Positions 25,527-33,244 of a stretch of DNA of 64,000 bases are shown here, piece after piece. Numbering within the stretch: the stretch's first letter is position 1; each line of letters opens with the position of its first letter. This stretch comes from Pseudomonas putida (GTDB lineage: Bacteria > Pseudomonadota > Gammaproteobacteria > Pseudomonadales > Pseudomonadaceae), in the NCBI RefSeq assembly GCF_028682455.1, contig NZ_JANHLD010000001.1, forward strand, positions 496,001 to 560,000, given 5' to 3'. The notes below the pieces were generated by a model that worked only from the letters and a program-made list of their open reading frames with translations, did no database searches and was not told the origin of the DNA. The position numbers and the translations under genes were made by a program.

Positions 25527-26104
25527 GCGCAGCAAGCGCGGCCCATGACCGCATGCTGGCAGGCCTGATCATTCCTTGTCGGGTGGTGGCGGTCGACCTG
25601 GCTGCCGCCAAGGTTCGCGTTTCCGACGGCGCTGGCTGGACAAGCGCCTGGGTGCGTTGGCACAGCCAGGCGGCCGGTAAGGCCCGGCACTGGCGAGCGC
25701 CAAGCCTGGACGAGCAGGGTGCGTTGATCAGTCCGAGCGGGGAGCCAGCGCAGGGCACGTTTGTACTGGGACTCTACGGCAACGCTGGGGCCCAGCCGGA
25801 TAACCGCGATCACGTCGAGGTATGGCGTTTCGATGATGGCGGCTCGCTGGTCTACGACTGGCAGGCCAAAACCTACACCATCGACCTGCCCGGCGGCACC
25901 GTCAGTATCAAGGTCGGCAGCACCGAGGCGGTGTTGACGGATGACGCGATCACGGCCAAGTCGGGGGCGGCTACCGTTGAGGCGGCCAGCATCACCCTGA
26001 CAGGCCAGGTGCAGATCAACGGAACGTTACGCGTAACGGGCGATATTCTCGGTGGCGCCAGAATCATCGACACCGCCGGTAACACGGCAAACCACAAGCA
26101 CTGA
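25523..26104 (+). CDS. Baseplate assembly/spike protein V (P2 gpV type)
   Basis: Encodes 193 residues: an N-terminal OB-fold (RMLAGLIIPCRVVAVDLAAA, KVRVSDGAGW), then a repeated beta-helix spike (VSIKVGSTEAVLTDD, SITLTGQVQING) ending NHKH, the HxH iron site at the tip of membrane-piercing spikes. First gene of the P2-like baseplate set. Confidence 0.9.
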   Translation: MSAASAAHDRMLAGLIIPCRVVAVDLAAAKVRVSDGAGWTSAWVRWHSQAAGKARHWRAPSLDEQGALISPSGEPAQGTFVLGLYGNAGAQPDNRDHVEVWRFDDGGSLVYDWQAKTYTIDLPGGTVSIKVGSTEAVLTDDAITAKSGAATVEAASITLTGQVQINGTLRVTGDILGGARIIDTAGNTANHKH

Positions 26105-26111
26105 GGAAAGA

Positions 26112-26429
26112 ATGATCGAAACCATAACTTTAGGCCCGATCAGTGGGTTTGATCGCTTCCAAATTTCCAATATGGTCGATAGGCAGATCAGTCAGGAGTT
26201 CGACTATCACCGCATGCTTTCTTTCTGGAAGCGGCTGATGGCGGGTGACAATGAGCCAGAGGAAATTGCCCAAGGTCTTTGCATCGCCCTGAGTCTCGGG
26301 CGCTACGTCCGCAAAGAGGGCGCAGGAATCCGCAACGTCAGTATTCAGGTGTTCGGCGAGGTCGACCCCAAGGAAATTGCCAAGGCCGTAAGCGGAGCTA
26401 TCACAGGCTCGACGTATACGGGCGCTTAG
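26112..26429 (+). CDS. Small phage tail-region protein, paralogue of 16527
   Basis: Encodes 105 residues (MIETITLGPISGFDRFQISN, MVDRQISQEFDYHRMLSFWK, ALSLGRYVRKEG). SD GAGGAAAG. Shares a segment of about 45 residues with the protein at 16527-16766 despite lying in a different module. Function unknown. A terminator follows. Confidence 0.7.
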   Translation: MIETITLGPISGFDRFQISNMVDRQISQEFDYHRMLSFWKRLMAGDNEPEEIAQGLCIALSLGRYVRKEGAGIRNVSIQVFGEVDPKEIAKAVSGAITGSTYTGA

Positions 26430-26450
26430 TTCCGCTATCCAATTCACCCC

Positions 26451-26475
26451 AGCCCGCCCTGTGCGGGCTTTTTCA
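26451..26475 (+). terminator. Intra-operon terminator after 26429
   Basis: AGCCCGC, CCTGT, GCGGGCT followed by TTTT. A typical Rho-independent signal; here it may only attenuate, as the tail operon continues. Confidence 0.7.
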
Positions 26476-26491
26476 TGCCTGGAGAACAAAC

Positions 26492-26698
26492 ATGGCTACC
26501 CCCAAGAAAACCGCCGATGCCGCTGAGACAGCGGCGCAAGTGACCTTTCGCGATACGGCCTACACCTCCCGCGTGCTGATCCTGACCAAGGGTCGCCAGT
26601 TGCCGGTCGAGCGTGGCCTGGTGACGGTGGCGGCGGATGACGCCGAGGCGCTGCAGTTCCTGCAGGCTCACCCGGATCTGAAACCGCTGCAGGAGTAA
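26492..26698 (+). CDS. Small phage protein between baseplate V and W
   Basis: Encodes 68 residues (MATPKKTADAAETAAQVTFR, VLILTKGRQLPVERGLVTVA, DDAEALQFLQAHPDLKPL). SD TGGAG. The pattern of short beta strands then a helix is common in small phage structural proteins. Function unknown. Confidence 0.65.
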   Translation: MATPKKTADAAETAAQVTFRDTAYTSRVLILTKGRQLPVERGLVTVAADDAEALQFLQAHPDLKPLQE

Positions 26699-26704
26699 CC
26701 CACC

Positions 26705-27031
26705 ATGATCGGACTGGACCGCCGCACCGGGCAGCCCATTGCCGGCCTGGCGCACCTGCGACAGTCCATTGAAGACATTCTGACCACGCCGCTGGGCAGC
26801 CGGCGGATGCGGCCGGAGTACGGTAGCCACCTGCGCCGTTATGTTGACCTGCCGGTCAATGAGGGCTGGAAAAGCGCGGTTCAAGCCGAAGTGGCTCGCG
26901 CCCTGGGGCGCTGGGAGCCGCGATTGAAGTTGGAGCGGGTGCGGGTCACGGCGGTGGTCGGTGGCCAGATCAAGCTGCAGCTGACGGGCCAGTACCTGGC
27001 ACAGGCAACCACCCTGGAGGTTCGTGCATGA
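26705..27031 (+). CDS. Baseplate assembly protein W (gp25-like)
   Basis: Encodes 108 residues: MIGLDRRTGQPIAGLAHLRQ, SIEDILTTPLGSRRMRPEYG. The TPLGSRRMRPEYG signature defines the P2 gpW / T4 gp25 family, a baseplate wedge and sheath initiator. Overlaps gpJ start (ATGA). Confidence 0.93.
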   Translation: MIGLDRRTGQPIAGLAHLRQSIEDILTTPLGSRRMRPEYGSHLRRYVDLPVNEGWKSAVQAEVARALGRWEPRLKLERVRVTAVVGGQIKLQLTGQYLAQATTLEVRA

Positions 27032-28008
27032 TTGATCTGTCCCTGTTGCCACCGCCTGAGGTGGTGGAAACGCTGGAGTTTGAAACGCTGTATCAGGAGG
27101 TGCTGGCCGACTTTCGCCTGCAGATGGGCGACCAGTGGACCGCGCTGTTGGAGTCCGACCCTATCGTCAAGTTGCTGGAGGTGGCAGCCTTTCAAAAGAT
27201 GCTCGGCCGGGCCCGAGTCAATGACGCGGCCAAGTCCAGCCTGTTGGCCTACGCCCGGGGCACCGATCTGGACAACCGTGCGGCCGACTATGGTGTGCAG
27301 CGGCTGACCCTAATCCCGGCCGACCCTGACGCGGTGCCGCCAGTGGCGGCGGTGATGGAGGGTGACGAAGCGTTGCGTTACCGCACGCGGTTGTCACTAG
27401 AGGCACTGTCGGTTGCCGGCAGCCGGGGCGCCTATGAGTTTCACGGGCTGAGCGCGTCGGCCAGCGTGGCCAGTGTCTCCGTCGATTCGCCGACGTTCAA
27501 GGGCGTGCCGGTCCCAGCAGCGCTGCAGGCGCAGTTGCCGGCCGGGGCGATTGTGCTGGTCTGCGACTACGCCGCCGGCCTCGACAACCCGTTGCCGGGC
27601 GACGTGTCGCTGGCGGTGCTGCCACGCCTTGACAGCCCGGTACCGGGCGCCGAGGTGGTGGCCGGCGTGCAGGCGGCACTGTCGGCCGAGGATGTGCGGC
27701 CGCTGACGGATCGCCCCCGCGCTCAGCTCGGCCAGCCCACTGCGTTCAACGTGGCGGCGGTGCTGGAGCTGGACGCCGGGCCCGATCCGGCGGTGGTCAA
27801 GGCCGCGTCACGGGCCAGTCTCGATGCCGCTCTGGCGGCAGCGCGGCGGCTGGAGGGGCAGTTGCCGTTGTCGGCGATCTATGCCGCGTTACACGTAACG
27901 GGCGTGCGTCGGGTGCGGTTGACCCAGCCGCTGGCCGATGTGACCAGCGACAAGCGTCATTACCCCAGTTGCAGCAGCGTCACGCTGGCCACTGAGGTGA
28001 TTGCATGA
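27028..28008 (+). CDS. Baseplate assembly protein J
   Basis: Encodes 326 residues. DLSLLPPPEVVETLEFETLY, ESDPIVKLLEVAAFQKML, ARVNDAAKSSLLAYARGTDL and DNRAADYGVQR are gpJ hallmarks. Forms the baseplate wedge edge with gpI. Coupled to W and I by 4-base overlaps. Confidence 0.94.
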   Translation: MIDLSLLPPPEVVETLEFETLYQEVLADFRLQMGDQWTALLESDPIVKLLEVAAFQKMLGRARVNDAAKSSLLAYARGTDLDNRAADYGVQRLTLIPADPDAVPPVAAVMEGDEALRYRTRLSLEALSVAGSRGAYEFHGLSASASVASVSVDSPTFKGVPVPAALQAQLPAGAIVLVCDYAAGLDNPLPGDVSLAVLPRLDSPVPGAEVVAGVQAALSAEDVRPLTDRPRAQLGQPTAFNVAAVLELDAGPDPAVVKAASRASLDAALAAARRLEGQLPLSAIYAALHVTGVRRVRLTQPLADVTSDKRHYPSCSSVTLATEVIA

Positions 28009-28727
28009 GTCTGTTACCGCATAACGCCACCGATCTGGAGCAGGCGCTGGTGGTTGCCTGCGACCTGGGTATCGACCCGGAGGTGATCCGGGGGGTGGCC
28101 GACTCGGCACGCTGCCCGCCGAACTTCCTGCCCTGGCTGGCCTGGGCCATGAAGGTCGAAGGCTGGGATGCGGCAGATAGCGAGGACCAGCAGCGGGCCT
28201 TGATACGGGAGGCGATCCCGATTCACAAGACCAAGGGCACCGTAGGCGCTGTGCGCCGGGTGCTCAAGGCGGTGCGGGTCAATTCGGAATACAAGGAATG
28301 GCACCAGATCCCAGGTGCCGCGCCGTACACGTTCCAGTTGACCGCCTGGGCCAACCACAACCGACCCGGCGAAGGCTCGATTCTGTCGCCGCAGCTGTAC
28401 GCCCGATTGCGCGCCCTGGTCGACGCGGCCAAGAACGAGCGTAGCCACTATGACTTTCGCCTGGGCGCCGGCTTCGATGGCGGTTTGCGCCTGGGCAACG
28501 CCGCTCAGCTGCGCACCGTGTATCGCCGTTCGGTGGATGCCCTGGGCGTGCCGCTCGATCCGGCCCTGCAGGGCTTGCAGCTGGGCAACGCTATTAACCT
28601 GCGCTGTGTGGTTCGACGGTCCGTCGAGGCGCAGGGCATTCCGATCAACGCTGAACAGGGCCTGCAGATCGCTAACGCGGTACGGCTCCGCATTGTCGTG
28701 CGCGGCACGATGGAGGCTGTTCTATGA
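28005..28727 (+). CDS. Tail protein I
   Basis: Encodes 240 residues: LLPHNATDLEQALVVACDLG, LPWLAWAMKVEGWD, IPIHKTKGTVGAVRRVLKAV as in P2 gpI. The last 75 residues hold three copies of an element like LRLGNAAQLRTVYRRSVDAL (spacing about 28 residues), an extension not essential to the family. Overlaps neighbours by 4 bases. Confidence 0.9.
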   Translation: MSLLPHNATDLEQALVVACDLGIDPEVIRGVADSARCPPNFLPWLAWAMKVEGWDAADSEDQQRALIREAIPIHKTKGTVGAVRRVLKAVRVNSEYKEWHQIPGAAPYTFQLTAWANHNRPGEGSILSPQLYARLRALVDAAKNERSHYDFRLGAGFDGGLRLGNAAQLRTVYRRSVDALGVPLDPALQGLQLGNAINLRCVVRRSVEAQGIPINAEQGLQIANAVRLRIVVRGTMEAVL

Positions 28728-29410
28728 GTATCCCTTTGCAACCCCTCATCACCAAGGCCGGCTTGGCCGCAATCTGGCGAGCCGACAACACTGGCGTGTC
28801 GGCTGAGATTACCCACGTCGTCCTGGGCTCGGCGGGCTACACCCCGCGAACCGACCAGAAAAGCCTGCAGGCGCAAGTCGCCAAGTACCCCATTGCCGGC
28901 GGGGAGCGCCTGAGTAGCACGCAAATTCATCTGACCGCTGTCGCCGATGATGATCGTGCGTACTGGGTCCGCGAAATCGGCTTTCTGCTGAGTGACGGCA
29001 CCTTGTTGGCGGTGTGGTCGCACCCCACCGAGGCGCTGACCTACAAGCCTGCCGATGCAGACTTTGTGCTGGCCTATGACGTGTCGCTGGCCGCGCTGCC
29101 GGCTGACAGCGTGATCATCAACAGCGTACCTGGTGGGCTCAACCTGACCTTGGCGGGGCCGTTGGCAGCCCAGGCATCGGCCCTGATCGCCGAACAGCTG
29201 CGCGGTCTGCAGCAGCAAGACCAGATCATCGATCAGGCCGCCCAGCAACGTATCGCAGGCGAACAGATCGCCAATCTGATGTCGCGCATGAAATCCGTCG
29301 AGAAGCGCCAGGCCGAAGACCGCGACGGCCTGCTAAGTGCTGCGGTTTCTAACGCGGCTGGGCTGATTGCCCTGCAAACCCTTGTTGTCCAACACATCCA
29401 TGGAGCATAA
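28724..29410 (+). CDS. Tail-collar fibre protein, N-terminal attachment type
   Basis: Encodes 228 residues. TKAGLAAIWRADNTGVSAEI, THVVLGSAGYTP and REIGFLLSDGTLLAVW identify the tail-collar fibre N-terminal domain of P2-type phages, which docks on the baseplate. A C-terminal helix (about 165-215) may be a trimeric coiled coil. No receptor-binding tip, so the next gene may supply it. Confidence 0.88.
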   Translation: MSIPLQPLITKAGLAAIWRADNTGVSAEITHVVLGSAGYTPRTDQKSLQAQVAKYPIAGGERLSSTQIHLTAVADDDRAYWVREIGFLLSDGTLLAVWSHPTEALTYKPADADFVLAYDVSLAALPADSVIINSVPGGLNLTLAGPLAAQASALIAEQLRGLQQQDQIIDQAAQQRIAGEQIANLMSRMKSVEKRQAEDRDGLLSAAVSNAAGLIALQTLVVQHIHGA

Positions 29411-29416
29411 GACAAT

Positions 29417-30160
29417 ATGAGTCTTGAAACCGACGTTGCCAATTTGGTAACCAAAACCACTCAGTTGGTTGACTACTTCAACGGCAAAAAGACTGGCATT
29501 GATGCTGCGGTTGCTGCTGCCATCGCGGCAGTTCCGATCAACAAGAAAGTTTACTGTGTGCATCCTTTGCTCGGCCTCGACACCAACGACGGCACCATTG
29601 ACCGTCCGCTCAAGACCATCGAAAAGGCAATCTCCAATACCCCGGTAGGTGGCGTTTGCAGTATTCGGCTGATGGCCGACTACAACATGGCACCGAACGT
29701 TATCTCCGTGGAAGGTGTCGCGGTTGAATTGCGCTCCGACATTATCGGGACTCGCCGCATTGTGCGACCTACCTACTTCAAGGAAGAGACGGCCGGGGCG
29801 ACGGTGATCAGTTGCTTCTCGGCAAACATCGGCGCGCAGTTCTGTGTGCGCAACATTTCTTTCGAGCTTCCAAGTGCGAATAACCAGAACCCTGCTCCCA
29901 CTGGCGGCAACAATGCGCTGATCAAGGCAAATACCACATCACCGGCACCTGTGCTGGCGGTCAAGATGATTGACTGCGATGTGATCGATCTACCGGGTGC
30001 TACCGCCAACTTGCTCTGGTCATCGGTATCGCCGGTGATCCTGGGGGTTGTTGGCACGTCGTTCCCGGTAGGGTTTGCCGGCCGCTATATGTCAGGCGTT
30101 GCCGCTGGAACCCAATCCCATACTGTGCCATTCGTGAGCACAAACCTGCCTACTTTGTAA
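29417..30160 (+). CDS. Tail fibre / receptor-binding protein
   Basis: Encodes 247 residues. Starts MSLETDVANLVTKTTQLVDY, a helical trimerisation stem seen in Pseudomonas fibres; then PLLGLDTNDGTIDRPLKTIE, as in beta-helix depolymerase-like proteins, and strand-rich repeats. Likely decides host range. Base composition is less GC-rich than its neighbours, consistent with exchange. Confidence 0.75.
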   Translation: MSLETDVANLVTKTTQLVDYFNGKKTGIDAAVAAAIAAVPINKKVYCVHPLLGLDTNDGTIDRPLKTIEKAISNTPVGGVCSIRLMADYNMAPNVISVEGVAVELRSDIIGTRRIVRPTYFKEETAGATVISCFSANIGAQFCVRNISFELPSANNQNPAPTGGNNALIKANTTSPAPVLAVKMIDCDVIDLPGATANLLWSSVSPVILGVVGTSFPVGFAGRYMSGVAAGTQSHTVPFVSTNLPTL

Positions 30161-30172
30161 GGAAAAAGCGCA

Positions 30173-30637
30173 ATGCAAACTCAAAGTCTGATTGTGGTTT
30201 ACGACGGTCGAAACTATGTCGGTTACGACTATATGGCGCTGCCGTTGGGGGCTGCCCTGGCAGTTGCCACCCAGCAAATCGAGCAATGCGCGGACCAATC
30301 GCGCAGTGCGGTATTGGGCGACCCTCTGCGCGCCGTTGAATACCGCCTGACGGCAGATGAAGCCGAACGCTTCGCCGCTGCAGATTACGCTGGCCCAGTG
30401 CCGCCAACTGTTCAAGCCTGGATGGATGCGGCCGGCCTGGAGGCTCAGACCGCCACTGACGACATTCTTACCGAGGCCCGCGCCTGGAAGGCGGCAATCT
30501 ACGCAATTCGCGCCGAGCGGCTGAAGGGCAAGCAGGCGGTGCTCAAGGCGACCAGTCACGCCGAAGCCGAACGCCTGGCCGATGCTGCCATTACTGCCAT
30601 CCGCACTTGCATCGTCGGTGTCGGCAACGCCGCCTGA
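30173..30637 (+). CDS. Tail fibre-associated protein (assembly/chaperone candidate)
   Basis: Encodes 154 residues (MQTQSLIVVYDGRNYVGYDY, ALGVxx-free helical middle, AWKAAIYAIRAERLKGKQAV). The C-terminal helical region resembles the end of tail-fibre assembly proteins, and the place right after the fibre fits, but identity is not certain. Confidence 0.6.
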   Translation: MQTQSLIVVYDGRNYVGYDYMALPLGAALAVATQQIEQCADQSRSAVLGDPLRAVEYRLTADEAERFAAADYAGPVPPTVQAWMDAAGLEAQTATDDILTEARAWKAAIYAIRAERLKGKQAVLKATSHAEAERLADAAITAIRTCIVGVGNAA

Positions 30638-30663
30638 CCCGCCTCCCTCAACGTCAACCCAAG

Positions 30664-30684
30664 GCCGCCGAGTGCGGTTTTTTT
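30664..30684 (+). terminator. Terminator-like hairpin
   Basis: CCGC, CGAGT, GCGG followed by seven T's, between the fibre genes and the membrane protein at 30703. Confidence 0.6.
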
Positions 30685-30702
30685 GTGCCTGGAGTAAGCA
30701 TT

Positions 30703-31014
30703 TTGAATCGAACCAACTGGCAGCACGCCCTGGCGGGCTTGCTCATCATGGCCCAGGTCTGGGGTTTTATGGCGCTGTTCGGCGTACCGTCCGGGCAGTG
30801 GGTCGGCGCCGCTGCTGGCGTCTTCTTCTTCCTGGGCCGGGAGTACACCCACGGCGAGCGCAAGCTGGCCCATGACCTGGCCCTGCACCTGAGTCACCTG
30901 CGCTGGTACGACGGTTTGCGCATCTGGCGTTGGAGTCCAGATGGGCGCCTCGATCTGCTGTTTCCCCTGGTTGCCTGCCTGCTGGCCGCACTGGTGGTGC
31001 CGCTGCTGCTCTGA
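30703..31014 (+). CDS. Small phage membrane protein, TTG start
   Basis: Encodes 103 residues from a TTG at 30703 with SD GGAG eight bases upstream. Helices at about 8-25 (ALAGLLIMAQVWGFMALFG), 28-42 (QWVGAAAGVFFFLG) and 82-102 (LLFPLVACLLAALVVPLLL) span the membrane, with REYTHGERKLAHDLALHLSH between. Perhaps a second holin-like or exclusion protein; it lies between fibre and sheath genes. Confidence 0.65.
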   Translation: MNRTNWQHALAGLLIMAQVWGFMALFGVPSGQWVGAAAGVFFFLGREYTHGERKLAHDLALHLSHLRWYDGLRIWRWSPDGRLDLLFPLVACLLAALVVPLLL

Positions 31015-31102
31015 TCGGCTCCGACCACCTGCAGCCACACCTGGGGCGCCTTCTTCCTTTCTGGCCGCGTACGTCGCGGCCTTGTGCTTTCTGGAGTTTC
31101 AC

Positions 31103-32275
31103 ATGCCATCAGCTGGTTTCTTTCACGGCGTTACCGTAACGAACGTCGACACCGGCGCGCGCAACATCGCGCTGCCTTCCTCTTCGATCATTGGCTTGGT
31201 CGACACCTTCACCGAGGGCGCGAACGCCACGGCCAAGGCCGGCGACCTGGTGCTGATCACCAACGACAGCGAAGCGATTGCCGCCTTCGGTCCTGATTCG
31301 GCCATGACCAAGTCTTGCCTGGCGATCTTTACCCGCGCCAAAGCGGTGATCGTCGCCAGTGGCGTGGCCAAGGCCGTCGACGCGGCTGCGCAGACGTCCT
31401 CGATCGTTGGTGGCGTCCAGGTCGGTGGCAAGCGTACCGGCCTGCAGGCGCTGCTCGATGGCAAGAGCCGGTTCAACGCTCAGCCGCGGCTGATCATCGC
31501 GCCCAAGCACAGCGCTACCCAAGCGGTGGCCACCGCGATCGATGCACTGGCCGGCAAGCTGCGCGCGATCGGCATCATCGACGGGCCAGGCACGACCGAC
31601 GAAGCGGCCACCACCTACGCCGGGCTCTTTGGTTCCAAGCGCCTGTTCATGGTCGATCCGGGTGTGCAGGTGTGGGACACCATCACCAGCAAGACCGTGG
31701 ATGCGCCGGCGTCGGCCTGGGCGGCGGGTCTGTTCGCCTACACCGACAGCGAATACGGCTTTTGGGCGTCGCCGTCGAACAAGGAGTTTGTCGGCATCAC
31801 CGGCACCGGCCGTGCCATCGAGTATCTGGACGGCGACCCGAGCTGCCGGGCCAACCTGCTCAACAACGCCAACATTGCCACCATCATCCGTGATGACGGC
31901 TTTCGCTTGTGGGGCAACCGCACGCTGAGCACCGACCCGAAGTGGGCGTTCGTTACTCGCGTGCGGACGATGGATATCGTCATGGACGCGATCCTGTACG
32001 GCCACAAGTGGGCGGTCGACCGCTCGATCACCGCGACCTACGTCAAGGACGTGACCGAGGGCCTGCAGGCGTTCATGCGCGACCTCAAGAACCAAGGCGC
32101 AATCATCAACTTCGAGGTCTACGCCGACCCCGTGCTCAACACGTCCAGCCAGCTGGAGCAGGGCAAGGTGTATTGGAACATCCGATTCACCGACGTGCCG
32201 CCGGCCGAAAACCCCATTTTCCTCGTCGAGGTCACCAACCAATGGCTGACCGAAGTCGTCGACACCGCCGCTTAA
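31103..32275 (+). CDS. Tail sheath protein FI
   Basis: Encodes 390 residues. PSAGFFHGVTVTNVDTGARN and the C-terminal VTEGLQAFMRDLKNQGAIIN, NFEVYADPVLN are P2 FI hallmarks. Contractile sheath subunit; proves a myovirus-type tail. Start ATG at 31103 with TGGAG upstream, chosen on family length. Confidence 0.95.
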   Translation: MPSAGFFHGVTVTNVDTGARNIALPSSSIIGLVDTFTEGANATAKAGDLVLITNDSEAIAAFGPDSAMTKSCLAIFTRAKAVIVASGVAKAVDAAAQTSSIVGGVQVGGKRTGLQALLDGKSRFNAQPRLIIAPKHSATQAVATAIDALAGKLRAIGIIDGPGTTDEAATTYAGLFGSKRLFMVDPGVQVWDTITSKTVDAPASAWAAGLFAYTDSEYGFWASPSNKEFVGITGTGRAIEYLDGDPSCRANLLNNANIATIIRDDGFRLWGNRTLSTDPKWAFVTRVRTMDIVMDAILYGHKWAVDRSITATYVKDVTEGLQAFMRDLKNQGAIINFEVYADPVLNTSSQLEQGKVYWNIRFTDVPPAENPIFLVEVTNQWLTEVVDTAA

Positions 32276-32287
32276 GGAGCGCACCCC

Positions 32288-32797
32288 ATGGCAATGATTC
32301 CCGAAACCCTGGCCAACCTGAACCTGTTTGTCGACGGCGTGAGCTTCCAGGGCGATGTACCCAGCCTGACCTTGCCCAAACTCACGCTCAAGACCGAGGA
32401 ACACCGCGCCGGCGGCATGGATGTCCCGGTGGAGCTGGATATGGGCATGGAAAAGCAGGAGGCCGGCTTTGTCACTACCGGCGTACGCCGCGAGTCGCTG
32501 AAGTTTTTCGGCCAGGCCGATGGCACCGCGTTCAACGGCACGTTCCGTGGTGCCTTCAAGGGCCTGAAGGGCGAAATCACACCGGTGGTTGTCACCCTGC
32601 GCGGCTCGTTGAAAGAGGTCGACATGGGCGATTGGAAGCCCGGCGACAAGGCTGAAATTAAGCACAACGTCGCGGTGACCTATTACAAGCTGGAGGTTAA
32701 AGGCCAGCTGATCTACGAAATCGACCCGATTGGCATGAAGCGCGTCATTAACGGTGTCGACCAACTTTCTGCCCAACGTTCGGCCCTTGGCCTGTAA
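32288..32797 (+). CDS. Major tail tube protein FII
   Basis: Encodes 169 residues: MAMIPETLANLNLFVDGVSF, GDVPSLTLPKLTLKTEEHR, typical P2 FII tube protein (172 residues). Polymerises on the baseplate inside the sheath to a length set by the tape measure. SD AAGGAG. Confidence 0.95.
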   Translation: MAMIPETLANLNLFVDGVSFQGDVPSLTLPKLTLKTEEHRAGGMDVPVELDMGMEKQEAGFVTTGVRRESLKFFGQADGTAFNGTFRGAFKGLKGEITPVVVTLRGSLKEVDMGDWKPGDKAEIKHNVAVTYYKLEVKGQLIYEIDPIGMKRVINGVDQLSAQRSALGL

Positions 32798-32808
32798 GGA
32801 GACTCCCC

Positions 32809-33111
32809 ATGAGCAATGCAATCAAGATCCCATCGTTCCTGAAGCTGACTGCCGACGCCGTGATCGTCACGCTGACCAAGCCCACCGAAGCCAATGGCGT
32901 GCAGGTCGACAAGCTGTGCTTGCGTGCGCCGACGGTGCGCGACATTCGCGCCGCCCAGCAGACCGCCGGCGGCGATGACGAGCAACGCGAAATGAACCTG
33001 TTCGCTTCTCTGGCCGAGGTCGGGCCCAAGGATCTGGAGGGCCTGACCCTCAAGGACTATGCCCGCGTGCAGGCCGGCTATTTTCGCCTGGTGCAAGACG
33101 ACGAGCTTTGA
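32809..33111 (+). CDS. Tail assembly chaperone E (0-frame product)
   Basis: Encodes 100 residues (LTADAVIVTLTKPTEANGVQ, APTVRDIRAAQQTAGGDDEQ, LKDYARVQAGYF). Matches P2 gpE, which with its frameshifted E' form coats the tape measure protein. The gene ends GAG CTT TGA C, identical to the +1 shift site of prfB, and the extension is in the +1 frame. Confidence 0.88.
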   Translation: MSNAIKIPSFLKLTADAVIVTLTKPTEANGVQVDKLCLRAPTVRDIRAAQQTAGGDDEQREMNLFASLAEVGPKDLEGLTLKDYARVQAGYFRLVQDDEL

Positions 33112-33223
33112 CCCCGCCCTGCAGAAGCTGGCAGCCAAGCGACTGGCTGCCGAACTGAATTTTTCTGCTGAAGAGATCATGACCATGTCTTACAGCGACA
33201 TGGTCTGGTGGCTCACGGATTGA
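33107..33223 (+). CDS. E' extension, reached by ribosomal frameshift from E
   Basis: Reading +1 from CTT at 33106 gives FDPALQKLAAKRLAAELNF, SAEEIMTMSYSDMVWWLTD and a stop at 33221-33223. The end resembles the GpE' tail found in P2-like phages (about 138 residues for the fused product). No independent start or SD is present at its head, so a frameshift is needed. The next gene, tape measure, starts 21 bases later. Confidence 0.7.
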   Translation, partial: FDPALQKLAAKRLAAELNFSAEEIMTMSYSDMVWWLTD

Positions 33224-33244
33224 GCCCGCACTTAAGGGGGAGTC

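Noticed and set aside
28442..28727. Repeats at the end of gene I as a possible separate element
   Set aside because: They are in frame and part of the tail protein I extension, so they are protein repeats rather than a DNA element.
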